Shown piece after piece: positions 1 to 6,308 of a stretch of DNA of 10,719 nucleotides; within the stretch, counting starts at the first letter, position 1, and every line of letters begins with the position of its first letter. Source of the DNA: Rickettsiales bacterium. Its GTDB lineage: Bacteria > Pseudomonadota > Alphaproteobacteria > Rickettsiales > UBA998. The DNA lies in the NCBI GenBank assembly GCA_019749855.1, contig JAIEPI010000180.1, forward strand, positions 1 to 10,719, written 5' to 3'. The notes under the pieces are model-generated. The model was not told where the DNA came from and searched no databases. It saw only the letters and a program-made list of their open reading frames with translations. Made by a program: the position numbers and the translations under genes.

Positions 1-1011
1 CATCAACATCGCTTTTTGCTCCCCCGTGGAGCAGAATTCCGCCTCACGCTGATGCGTCTGATGCCACACCAGAAGGCTGCTTCGGTGTGCGCCGGTACGA
101 GTGCGGCCAGTTTGCATATCCTGCGGTCGCTGCGCCGCTAACTGCGCCAGCAGCTCGTGCTCGATCTCCAAGGCGCGCCCACCCTCCAGCAGGCGCGATT
201 CCGCATCGCCAGATAACTCTAATAATGGCCGCGTGAACGCCTCGGGTGAATCACGAATCACGTGATTGAGGCGCTCCAGCACCTCCAGACGTGCCACGGC
301 AATCGCCACGGATTGTGCGGCGATTTTCTCCTCCAGCACGCGCAGCCACGCCGCATCCGCATAGCGCGACATCAACAGACGATTACGCTCGCGCACTGCA
401 TGCTCAAAACTATGAACCCGCGTCGCATGGGTGGGATCAAAACTATACACCAGCCGGTCAAGAAATTTGCGCCGCTCAGACTTTGCGTCATTGAACAGTT
501 GATCCATATCCGGTGTCAGCCACAGCGCGCTGAAATAATGTACCATTTCCGATTGTGTGCGCAATACTTCGCCCTGCAACTTCACCACCCGCTTATCCGC
601 ACTCCCGGGGACCGCCTCAAAGGCCGTGCCAAGCAGGATGGAACTGCCGTGATACGCCACCTCCGCTGACACCACCCAGCCGCGCGCCATAGGCACCGCC
701 GCTTGCTGAACCATTCCCGCAAAACGTGCTTTTCTGAGGCCGCGCCCTGGCGTTAAAAGTGAGACGGCTTCGAGAAGGTTGGTTTTACCCGCACCGTTCG
801 GCCCCATCAGCACCACCGGACGCGATGGCTCCACGGCGAGACGCAGCGCGTCATAGTTGCGAAAACATTGCAACTGAAGCGTCAGAATCGATTGGGTGTT
901 TACAGCAGGACTTTGTGCCGGGGAGCTCTGAGATAAGGAGTCAGATTCGCATCGCAGGTAGTCATCTTCAATGCTCTGACTTGCTGCGTCCGTCACGCCA
1001 GCATCACTCAC
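1..1011 (-). CDS. recF: RecF, DNA replication/repair ATPase (C-terminal part beyond window)
   Basis: RecF is an SMC-like ATPase that binds gapped DNA and helps load RecA in recombinational repair. The minus-strand frame reads LTLQCFRNYDALRL, then the Walker A motif GPNGAGKTNLLEAV (+ strand about 780-815), then a D-rich lid region (LTPDMDQLF), and ends at the window edge within STGEQKAMLM, which matches the RecF signature STGEQK. The Walker B end is missing because the window stops. No ATG precedes the conserved start. The open frame runs back to a GTG at 1009-1011 that overlaps the dnaN stop (GTGA), and a second GTG lies at 994-996. Either would add roughly 35-45 poorly conserved, Ser/Asp-rich residues before the family's usual start. 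The start is therefore uncertain. Overlap with dnaN implies translational coupling in a dnaN-recF operon. Confidence 0.93.
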   Translation of the reverse strand, partial: MSDAGVTDAASQSIEDDYLRCESDSLSQSSPAQSPAVNTQSILTLQLQCFRNYDALRLAVEPSRPVVLMGPNGAGKTNLLEAVSLLTPGRGLRKARFAGMVQQAAVPMARGWVVSAEVAYHGSSILLGTAFEAVPGSADKRVVKLQGEVLRTQSEMVHYFSALWLTPDMDQLFNDAKSERRKFLDRLVYSFDPTHATRVHSFEHAVRERNRLLMSRYADAAWLRVLEEKIAAQSVAIAVARLEVLERLNHVIRDSPEAFTRPLLELSGDAESRLLEGGRALEIEHELLAQLAAQRPQDMQTGRTRTGAHRSSLLVWHQTHQREAEFCSTGEQKAMLM

Positions 1012-2126
1012 ACGCGCATCGGCATGATCACGTAGAGCGCACCGACATCCACCGGATCACGCACCAAGGCCGGAGAGGCAGAATCAGAGAAGATATACTG
1101 CGCGGTATCACCCTCGATCTGGCTCATCATATCGAGCAGGTAGCGCGCATTGAAACCCACTTCCAGCGGGTCAGAACTATACGTGACGTCCAGCTCCTCC
1201 TGCGCGGTGCCATGCTCTGTGCTGCTGGCAGAAAACGTCAGCTTGCCTGTTGCCACCGCCAGTTTGATGCCGCGTGCTTTATCAGCGGAAATCACCGAAA
1301 CACGATCCACCGCGCGTGAAAAAGCGCCAGTACTGACTTCCAGAATTTTGTCATTTCCTGAGGGAATCACACGGTCATAGTCTGGGAACGTTCCATCAAT
1401 CAGCTTTGATACCAGCGTGGCGCGTCCACAGACAAAACGGATTTTGGTGTCAGAGAGCGAAATTTTCACTTCCTCTGAGCCTTCCTCAATCAGCTTGAAC
1501 AATTCACCGATGGTCTTACGCGGAATGATGATGCCAGGCATGCCCGCCGCGCCGGAAGGCAACGCCACTTCCAAACGCGCCAGACGGTGACCGTCCGTCG
1601 CCACCGCACGAAGCACGCTAGTGCCGTTGCTCTCCGCTGCATGTAAATAGACGCCATTCAGATAATAACGTGTTTCCTCGGTGGACATGGCAAAACGCGT
1701 TTTTTCGACTAGCGCGCGGCATTCTGAGCCAGTGAGCACAAAACTATGCGCCAGATCGCCTTCCGCCATTGCTGGGAAATCATCAACGGGCAGCGTGGAG
1801 AGAGAAAAGCGCGAATGCCCCGCCTTGATAATGACTTTGTGGTCATCGGCTTTTTCTTCCAGCGTAATCTCAGCACCCTCGGGCAGCTTACGCACAATCT
1901 CATAAAACGTATGTGCCGGCAGCGTCGTGGCACCAGACTGCAGCACATTGGCGGCAATGGATTCAACCAGCGCCACATCCATGTCCGTTGCTGTTAATTC
2001 CAGCGAGCCGTTAGAGGCCTCCAGCCGTATATTGCTGAGAATGGGGATGGTTCCACGCTTCTCAACAACGGATTGCACATGGCCGAGCGCCTTCAGCAGC
2101 ACGGCACGCTCGATTGCGACCTTCAT
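1008..2126 (-). CDS. dnaN: DNA polymerase III subunit beta (sliding clamp)
   Basis: DnaN forms the ring-shaped homodimer that tethers DNA polymerase III to DNA and docks many repair proteins. The 372-residue product has the three-domain clamp length. It opens with MKVAIERAVLLKALGHVQSV, has the early RGTIPILSNI segment, the TDGHRLA motif, and ends in YVIMPMRV, the canonical clamp C-terminus. An in-frame ATG lies 13 codons upstream (2163-2165), but the family normally begins at MKxxIER, so I chose the ATG at 2124-2126; neither start has a strong Shine-Dalgarno sequence. Downstream, recF overlaps the stop by GTGA. Upstream, dnaN is separated from dnaA by about 1.6 kb of accessory DNA, unlike the usual adjacent dnaA-dnaN order, so it probably needs its own promoter (see 2172-2199). 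Confidence 0.97.
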   Translation of the reverse strand: MKVAIERAVLLKALGHVQSVVEKRGTIPILSNIRLEASNGSLELTATDMDVALVESIAANVLQSGATTLPAHTFYEIVRKLPEGAEITLEEKADDHKVIIKAGHSRFSLSTLPVDDFPAMAEGDLAHSFVLTGSECRALVEKTRFAMSTEETRYYLNGVYLHAAESNGTSVLRAVATDGHRLARLEVALPSGAAGMPGIIIPRKTIGELFKLIEEGSEEVKISLSDTKIRFVCGRATLVSKLIDGTFPDYDRVIPSGNDKILEVSTGAFSRAVDRVSVISADKARGIKLAVATGKLTFSASSTEHGTAQEELDVTYSSDPLEVGFNARYLLDMMSQIEGDTAQYIFSDSASPALVRDPVDVGALYVIMPMRV

Positions 2127-2171
2127 ATGAGTTACTACCACTTGTTTGACTGCTAATGCTTCCATGGGGTG

Positions 2172-2199
2172 AATATAGCAGCCAAGACACAGGGCGCAA
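2172..2199 (-). promoter_or_regulatory. Candidate dnaN promoter
   Basis: On the minus strand TTGCGC (2194-2199) is followed after 16 bases by TATATT (2172-2177), about 45 bases upstream of the preferred dnaN start. The hexamers resemble the sigma70 -35 and -10 boxes. It would allow dnaN-recF to be transcribed independently of dnaA, as the interruption between them requires. The call rests on motif and position only. Confidence 0.4.
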
Positions 2200-2241
2200 G
2201 ACTCAAGTTACTTCGAAAAGAGCGATTCTTATGGCGCGCCT

Positions 2242-2820
2242 TTACACGGATGAAAGCGCAGCTGTCGAGGCCGATGTCTCTACCACCTTCTTGGTTGAGG
2301 CATCGTTAGCAGCATCGGATATCAGAGTTCCAGGAACGGGTGCGTCGGGTTTGGTGACGGATTGGCTGCTCTTGTGATGCAGAGTAGCCTCAGAATCTTT
2401 TTTGCTAGCCAGCTCAGTCTCCAATTTATCGAGGTATTTTTTATACTTATCCAGTGTCTCTAAGGGCACATTGAATCTCGCATCGTTCTGCACTGCCGAC
2501 GCAACAGAGAGCCCCCCCAACAAGGCACCGATACCAGCACCAACACCCGCACTAAGCCCAACTCTAAAGTCTGCAATTTTACCTACCCAGCCCCCCAGAG
2601 CGGAGAGTGCAGCGATGGAGAGCGGAACCCGCCAAATGGCATATGATGCAGCGTCCTTTGGGGGGCGTGAATTTTTCTTCGCAAAATTATGATAGGCTTC
2701 CGGCAGAACCCCATAGCGTTCCTTAATGTATGCGGCTTGCTGCGTCAGAGAATTCTGTGTGTGCTGGATATGTTGCAATCCTTGAAGTACTTGTATCTCA
2801 GCAACGGATTCAATCGACAT
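2242..2820 (-). CDS. Unrecognised 192-aa putative membrane-hairpin protein (paralogue A)
   Basis: I do not recognise this family. The product starts with a Gln-rich, probably helical segment (1-35), then the motif ERYGV (34-38) followed by a Tyr/Phe-rich, Pro-rich stretch (RPPKD 52-56). Two hydrophobic Gly/Ala-rich segments follow at about 62-82 and 87-110; the second is glycine-zipper-like (VGAGIGALLGG). After these comes a charged helix KYKKYLDKLETEL (125-137) and a Ser/Thr/Ala-rich low-complexity tail. No signal peptide is evident. The same order of parts, the same length and the KYxxYLxxLExEL motif recur in the divergent gene at 3147-3725, so I infer paralogy. The start is supported by a G-rich sequence with AGGG and GCAGG just upstream of the ATG. 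The coding region and leader carry several 6-7 base C/G runs. It sits between dnaA and dnaN, where most relatives have no gene. Function unknown; a membrane-inserting accessory protein is the most I would infer. Confidence 0.75.
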   Translation of the reverse strand: MSIESVAEIQVLQGLQHIQHTQNSLTQQAAYIKERYGVLPEAYHNFAKKNSRPPKDAASYAIWRVPLSIAALSALGGWVGKIADFRVGLSAGVGAGIGALLGGLSVASAVQNDARFNVPLETLDKYKKYLDKLETELASKKDSEATLHHKSSQSVTKPDAPVPGTLISDAANDASTKKVVETSASTAALSSV

Positions 2821-2852
2821 GACCTGCCCCCCCTAAAACTTAGGTAGACAAG

Positions 2853-2882
2853 ATTATCATATTGATCTGATTCGTATGTGAA
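2853..2882 (-). promoter_or_regulatory. Candidate promoter of the 2242-2820 gene
   Basis: On the minus strand TTCACA (2877-2882) and GATAAT (2853-2858) are separated by 18 bases, and the ATG follows about 32 bases after the -10 box. The -35 box contains TCACAT, also found at a similar distance (about 50-55 bases) upstream of the divergent paralogue. Confidence 0.4.
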
Positions 2883-2937
2883 GATTTAATGAAAGTTATA
2901 CCTTGAGAGGATTGAAAGAAGAGGGGAAAATTTACGC

Positions 2938-3070
2938 CTACAGCATCCTCATCAGTCGCACGAGACTATCCGCCAGATCACTATCCTACTGTGAAAGCTC
3001 CGTGACACGCTCCACCGCGTGAATGACGGTGGCGTAATCCTTGCCGCCAAATTTGCGGCCAATGTTAGGC
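2938..3070 (-). pseudogene. Duplicated, decayed 3' end of dnaA
   Basis: This segment repeats the end of dnaA in the same orientation. Over 2950-3063 it matches 3756-3869 without gaps, at 106 of 114 bases by my count. Read on the minus strand it gives IGRKFGGKDYATVIHAVERV, the DNA-recognition signature of DnaA domain IV, then TELSQ, then a TAG stop where the true gene has CAG (Gln), then DSDLADSLVRLMRML and a final TAG at 2938-2940. Only about 44 codons are present, with no upstream DnaA sequence, so it cannot make a working initiator. Homology fades beyond 3070 into an A-run and before 2938. It lies in the 326-base gap between the two divergent paralogues and together with the real dnaA tail brackets the gene at 3147-3725. 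Confidence 0.9.
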
Positions 3071-3088
3071 AAAAAAATTCACTGAATT

Positions 3089-3117
3089 GTCACATTCTTT
3101 TTCCAGAGCCTTATCTA
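3089..3117 (+). promoter_or_regulatory. Candidate promoter of the 3147-3725 gene
   Basis: GTCACA (3089-3094; TTGTCA if shifted two bases) is followed after 17 bases by TATCTA (3112-3117), about 30 bases before the ATG. The -10 box is weak; TATACT at 3116-3121 is an alternative but too far from the -35 box. The -35 region coincides with the left arm of the inverted repeat at 3089-3130. Confidence 0.3.
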
Positions 3118-3130
3118 TACTAAATGTGAC
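3089..3130. repeat. Perfect 8-bp inverted repeat flanking a promoter
   Basis: GTCACATT at 3089-3096 and AATGTGAC at 3123-3130 are exact reverse complements separated by 26 bases. The arms straddle the predicted -35 to -10 region of the 3147-3725 gene. The layout could be a two-half operator or a hairpin in the leader; there is no T-run, so a terminator is unlikely. Confidence 0.5.
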
Positions 3131-3146
3131 TCATTAAGGAGATAAC

Positions 3147-3725
3147 ATGGCTGATATTCTTGATCTAGTAAACGCGGTTCGTATCGGCAATCTCGAGGAT
3201 GCGCGTGCGGCAGGTAGTAAGCGTGTGGACCTCAGGGAGCGCGTGGAATCAATGCGCGAGCAATATGGGGTGAATATCCCGAATTTGTACCAGTTCAATC
3301 AGGAAAACCCGCCCCGCCAACCGGACGGACTTTTTAAGCGAGTGATCAAAAACGCCTTCTGGGGCGTTGTTATCGGTGGTTTAGTAGGTGCTGCCGTTTT
3401 GGGCGCGACAGCGTTACTAACGAGTGGCGCGATGACCTTGAGCATTCTGGGCACTACCGGCCTCTCGGCGATTGGAGTAGCCGCTGCAGCAGGTGCCGCC
3501 GTGTTCAGCTTCGCCTCCATTTTTGAGGATCAGCGCCCCGCCATTGAGCAGGAGCAGACCATAAAATATGAGAATTACCTGAACAATTTGGAAAGTGAAT
3601 TACGCATTTCCGCCCCTGCCCGTCAGCAAACCCAGCAGCCAGGCGCCGCTGATGCATCCGCATCAAGGCACTTTCAGGACATGGTAACCGCGTCTCGTAA
3701 TCCCGCTGAGCAACAACGCGGATAG
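3147..3725 (+). CDS. Unrecognised 192-aa putative membrane-hairpin protein (paralogue B)
   Basis: I do not recognise this family. The ATG has a strong Shine-Dalgarno AAGGAG (3136-3141) at 5-base spacing, so the gene is likely expressed. The N-terminal part (1-40) is charged and probably helical and ends in REQYGV (37-42), followed by an Asn/Pro-rich stretch (QENPPRQPDG). Two long hydrophobic, Gly/Ala-rich segments lie at about 70-94 and 98-126 (GGLVGAAVLGA, then SAIGVAAAAGAAVFSF). A helix IKYENYLNNLESEL (139-152) and a Gln/Ala-rich tail follow. The YGV motif, hairpin and KYxxYLxxLExEL helix match the divergent gene at 2242-2820, which also has 192 codons. It converges on dnaA with only 12 bases between the two stop codons, and is the only plus-strand gene in the left half of the window. 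Its own dnaA-tail duplicate lies directly upstream. Function unknown. Confidence 0.8.
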   Translation: MADILDLVNAVRIGNLEDARAAGSKRVDLRERVESMREQYGVNIPNLYQFNQENPPRQPDGLFKRVIKNAFWGVVIGGLVGAAVLGATALLTSGAMTLSILGTTGLSAIGVAAAAGAAVFSFASIFEDQRPAIEQEQTIKYENYLNNLESELRISAPARQQTQQPGAADASASRHFQDMVTASRNPAEQQRG

Positions 3726-3737
3726 AGCCTGAGCCAG

Positions 3738-5177
3738 TTAGCTCTGTAATATCTTCATCAGTCGGGCGAGACTATCCGCCAGATCACTGTCCTGCTGTGA
3801 AAGCTCCGTGACACGCTTCACCGCGTGCATGACGGTGGTGTGATCCTTGCCGCCAAATTTGCGGCCAATTTCCGGCAGGCTTTTGGTGGTGAGCTGCTTG
3901 GCAAGAAACATGGCCACCTGACGTGGGCGCGCTACGGCCACCGAACGACGCGCCGAATGCATGTCAGCGACTTTAATGTGGTAATACTCCGCCACTTTTT
4001 TCTGTATTTCCTCGACCGTGACCCGCCGATCATTGGAGCGTAGCAAATCAGCCAGCACTTCCTGCGTGGTCTCCAGCGTCACGGGTCGGCCAACCAGTGT
4101 GGCGTGCGCCACCACGCGATTCAATGCGCCTTCCAGCTCACGGATGTTGGACGTGATACGCTGCGCCAGAAACTCCAGAACATTGTGCTGCACCTGACAA
4201 TCACGGATTTTTTCGGCTTTGGTCTCCAGAATGCCGAGGCGAAGCTCATAATTCGTGTTGTGAATATCGGCCACCAGCCCCCAACCAAGACGGGACTTAA
4301 TACGCTCTTCCAGCCCATCAAGATCAGACGGCGAACGATCGCCCGAGATGATGAGCTGCTTGTTTTGATCAATCAGCGCATTAAACGTGTGGAAGAATTC
4401 TTCCTGCGTTGAATCTTTGCCACCAATGAACTGAACGTCATCAATCATCAAAACATCCACTGAGCGGAACTGCTCTTTGAAGGCAATGGTGTCATTGAAA
4501 CGCAGCGCACGAATGAACTGGTACATGAATTTTTCAGCGGAGAGATACACGACCTTACGCTGTGGATTGGTCTGACGAATATGCCATGCAATCGCATGCA
4601 TCAGATGCGTTTTTCCCAGACCAACGCCGCCATAGAAAAACAGCGGATTGCACCCGGGAACCACCGTCGGCGCTTCTGCGACACGGCGCGACGCGGCGTA
4701 AGCCAGCTCATTGGGCTTCCCCACCACGAAATTGTCAAAGGTGAATCGTGGGTCCAGCGAGGCACCAATCGTGAGCATCGCCTCCGAAGATTCCGTGGTG
4801 TATTTCACAAGGTAAGGCGATGCATTGCGAGGCTCATGATCGCTAGCAGAAACCGCAGCCGACGTCTCCGAGAGCGGCTCAGCGGTCGAGCGTACAATGA
4901 TTTCCACGCTAAGCACCTTGGGTTGATGCTCTACAAGGCAGCTGCGAACCGAGTCAAGGTAATGAGTCGTGATCCATTCACGCATGAAACGCGTTGGCAC
5001 ACTCAACAGCACGCGACCATGAATAAAATCCTCAAAGCGCAAATGTTGCAGCCAGTTTTTAAATGCGGCCTCACCATGCAGGCCCAATAATCGTGGGGTA
5101 AGGGATTGCCAATCCGCACTCGACATTTGTGCCGAAGCGTCACTGGCAAGCATGCCGGTTCTCATGCCTGTCGCCAT
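3738..5177 (-). CDS. dnaA: Chromosomal replication initiator protein DnaA
   Basis: DnaA is the AAA+ ATPase that binds DnaA boxes and melts the origin. The 479-residue product shows all four domains: an N-terminal helicase-interaction domain (about 20-95, WQSLTPRLLG...), a short variable linker (about 95-143), the AAA+ core starting FTFDNFVVGKPNELAY (146-161) with Walker A GGVGLGKTHL (183-192), Walker B VLMIDDVQF (242-250), and a sensor region IISGDRSPSDLDGLEERIKSRLGWG, then the DNA-binding domain with GGKDHTTVMHAVKRV (442-456). The ATG at 5175-5177 has GGAGG (5185-5189) seven bases upstream and overlaps the end of the rhodanese gene by 16 bases. An ATG four codons later forms an ATGA overlap with that gene's stop and is the alternative start. 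Either way translation is likely coupled to the rhodanese gene. Its last codons exist in a second, decayed copy near 3 kb. Confidence 0.98.
   Translation of the reverse strand: MATGMRTGMLASDASAQMSSADWQSLTPRLLGLHGEAAFKNWLQHLRFEDFIHGRVLLSVPTRFMREWITTHYLDSVRSCLVEHQPKVLSVEIIVRSTAEPLSETSAAVSASDHEPRNASPYLVKYTTESSEAMLTIGASLDPRFTFDNFVVGKPNELAYAASRRVAEAPTVVPGCNPLFFYGGVGLGKTHLMHAIAWHIRQTNPQRKVVYLSAEKFMYQFIRALRFNDTIAFKEQFRSVDVLMIDDVQFIGGKDSTQEEFFHTFNALIDQNKQLIISGDRSPSDLDGLEERIKSRLGWGLVADIHNTNYELRLGILETKAEKIRDCQVQHNVLEFLAQRITSNIRELEGALNRVVAHATLVGRPVTLETTQEVLADLLRSNDRRVTVEEIQKKVAEYYHIKVADMHSARRSVAVARPRQVAMFLAKQLTTKSLPEIGRKFGGKDHTTVMHAVKRVTELSQQDSDLADSLARLMKILQS
3756..3869 (-). repeat. dnaA-tail direct repeat (intact copy)
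   Basis: This part of the functional dnaA gene is the partner of the decayed copy at 2950-3063. The two are in the same orientation, offset by 806 bases and free of gaps. It encodes the last part of domain IV. Confidence 0.9.
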
Positions 5178-5632
5178 GGCAGCGCCTCCGCCTTCCAGCC
5201 ATTAAGCTTGCCGCGCTGGCCATCCTCGTTGGCGTCACCTTCAAAGCCACCACTCACGTTGAAACAGAAGGTGTAGCCCTCCTTCGCCATGGCATTCGCA
5301 GCGTCTGATGAACGCCCACCCGTCTTGCACAGGAAAAATACAGGTGCCTCAGGATGAGGAAGTTGTGCTTTCAAAGCTGACAAAAACTGAGGATTGGATG
5401 AAAAGTCAGGATAGAGCCGCCATGACAATAGCAGTGGCTTCTTCGCCGCAGCGGTCAAATCGGCGACACCAGAGAATGCCCATTCCGCATCAGTGCGCAC
5501 ATCAACCAGCACTGCATTTTTGTCAAACAAGAGAATTTCATAGGCTTCACGCGGACTCACCTCACCCGCATAGGACACGCCCAGGGGTGATCGCTGTTTT
5601 GCAAGGCTGGCGAGTTCCGCAACGGCGCTCAT
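5162..5632 (-). CDS. Rhodanese-like domain protein
   Basis: This is a single-domain rhodanese of about 156 residues, a fold that carries a persulfide on a catalytic cysteine in sulfur transfer. The visible landmarks are VLVDVRTDAEW (41-51), the active-site loop CKTGGRS (Cys102 to Ser108), and the C-terminal NVSGGFEGD (125-133). The substrate cannot be inferred. The frame opens earlier with a TTG at 5672-5674, but the ATG at 5630-5632 has AGAGGT nine bases upstream (5642-5647) and fits the domain, so I prefer it. The stop overlaps the start of dnaA. The pair therefore forms a tight two-gene unit below rpsT, and the rhodanese probably sets dnaA translation by coupling. Confidence 0.9.
   Translation of the reverse strand: MSAVAELASLAKQRSPLGVSYAGEVSPREAYEILLFDKNAVLVDVRTDAEWAFSGVADLTAAAKKPLLLSWRLYPDFSSNPQFLSALKAQLPHPEAPVFFLCKTGGRSSDAANAMAKEGYTFCFNVSGGFEGDANEDGQRGKLNGWKAEALPWRQA
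5185..5189 (-). promoter_or_regulatory. Ribosome binding site for dnaA
   Basis: GGAGG on the minus strand lies seven bases before the ATG at 5175-5177, inside the rhodanese coding sequence. It favours this start over the ATGA start four codons later. Confidence 0.65.
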
Positions 5633-5734
5633 GCGATCAATACCTCTAACTAAATTTAACCAAGCATTAGACAAAGCTTACCCATGCGTCGAAAAAGCAG
5701 ACGCCCCGGAGTCAGGAGAGATAGGATAATGAAG

Positions 5735-5998
5735 TTAAGCGAGCGCCTTAATACGATGACTGAGGCGACTTACCTTTCGGGATGCCGTTTCTTTTTTCAA
5801 AACACCCTTGCTGACACCACGCATGATTTCAGGCTCTGCCATTTTGAATGCCGCCGTGGCTTCCTGCTGATTACCAGCCGTAATGGCCAGTTCAACATTT
5901 TTAATAAATGTACGAATCCGGCTACGACGGGCACCGTTCACTTCGGTACGACGTTCGGTCTGACGAATACGTTTTTGTGCTGACTTATGGTGCGCCAT
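5735..5998 (-). CDS. rpsT: 30S ribosomal protein S20
   Basis: S20 binds 16S rRNA early in 30S assembly. The 87-residue basic protein begins MAHHKSAQKRIRQTERRTEVN, the typical S20 start, continues with the helix RSRIRTFIKNVELAI, and ends in the VLKKETASRKVSRLSHRIKAL motif of the family; the length is normal. The Shine-Dalgarno sequence is weak (GAGTGATG region). It lies between the mutM control region and the rhodanese-dnaA pair on the same strand, the position it often has beside dnaA in alphaproteobacteria. A long leader of about 150 bases from the promoter at 6158-6186 is possible. Confidence 0.98.
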   Translation of the reverse strand: MAHHKSAQKRIRQTERRTEVNGARRSRIRTFIKNVELAITAGNQQEATAAFKMAEPEIMRGVSKGVLKKETASRKVSRLSHRIKALA

Positions 5999-6157
5999 GT
6001 TTCACATCACTCTGATTAAATCGTTTTTGTTGTAAGCTGTGTGCTGAAGTGAATTTATCTAACCGAAGTTCAAATCACTGCGTGAATAAGAAACATCACA
6101 TAGCGAAGTAAAATTGAGATTAAACAATTCAGGGCAGCGTCTTGCCGTGAGCTGGTG

Positions 6158-6186
6158 AAACTACTCACTGTTGCCCAAGGAGTCAA
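6158..6186 (-). promoter_or_regulatory. rpsT: Candidate rpsT promoter
   Basis: On the minus strand TTGACT (6181-6186, within GGCTTGACT) is followed after 17 bases by TAGTTT (6158-6163). The CTTGAC form of the -35 box is typical of alphaproteobacterial housekeeping promoters. Transcription would start near 6150 and leave a leader of about 150 bases before rpsT that includes short hairpins (for example GGCA/TGCC around 6132-6145). Confidence 0.5.
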
Positions 6187-6254
6187 GCCCTTTTGCCAGT
6201 TTTTCTTGAATGACCTATCTTTATATTTAATAAGTCTTTTTTCAACTTTTTGTC

Positions 6255-6263
6255 TGTGGATAA
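6255..6263 (-). promoter_or_regulatory. Consensus DnaA box
   Basis: TGTGGATAA on the plus strand is the exact reverse complement of TTATCCACA, the high-affinity DnaA-binding sequence. It lies in an AT-rich spacer one gene-pair upstream of dnaA. Confidence 0.75.
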
Positions 6264-6293
6264 CTAGGAAAACAAACGGTTTTTTTATGTAAA

Positions 6294-6308
6294 TTAATCG
6301 TGTTTTAA
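6294..6308. promoter_or_regulatory. CtrA-type motif TTAA-N7-TTAA
   Basis: TTAA at 6294-6297 and TTAA at 6305-6308 are separated by exactly seven bases, the full CtrA-binding consensus of alphaproteobacteria. It overlaps the mutM stop codon, is 30 bases from the consensus DnaA box, and lies in AT-rich DNA where chance matches are easier. Confidence 0.35.

Larger units (their letters stand above)
5999..6293. other. AT-rich rpsT-mutM intergenic region, candidate origin/control region
   Basis: This 295-base gap has no credible gene. It is notably A+T-rich at the mutM side (about 6195-6250) and contains a perfect DnaA box at 6255-6263, a GANTC site (GAGTC, 6180-6184) and a candidate rpsT promoter. 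A TGATCCACA box and a TTAA-N7-TTAA motif lie just inside the mutM 3' end. This mix resembles a DnaA-bound origin or a DnaA-controlled promoter region next to dnaA. Only one consensus box is inside the gap itself, so an origin is plausible but unproven. Confidence 0.4.

Noticed and set aside
256..267. Perfect 12-bp palindrome AATCACGTGATT
   Set aside because: It lies inside well-conserved recF coding sequence with no promoter or repeat context; such palindromes arise by chance.
262..669. 135-codon plus-strand open frame
   Set aside because: It is antisense to clear RecF coding sequence and has no recognisable protein features; a shadow frame.
759..1319. 186-codon plus-strand open frame
   Set aside because: It overlaps both recF and dnaN on the opposite strand and shows the Arg/His-rich composition of antisense translation.
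2127..2165. Upstream dnaN start adding 13 residues
   Set aside because: The extra residues (MEALAVKQVVVTH) are not part of the clamp family start, and the ATG at 2124-2126 gives the standard MKxxIER N-terminus.
3724..3746. Possible bidirectional terminator AGAGC...GCTCT between the converging accessory gene and dnaA
   Set aside because: The arms are only five bases with no convincing T-run; too weak to annotate.
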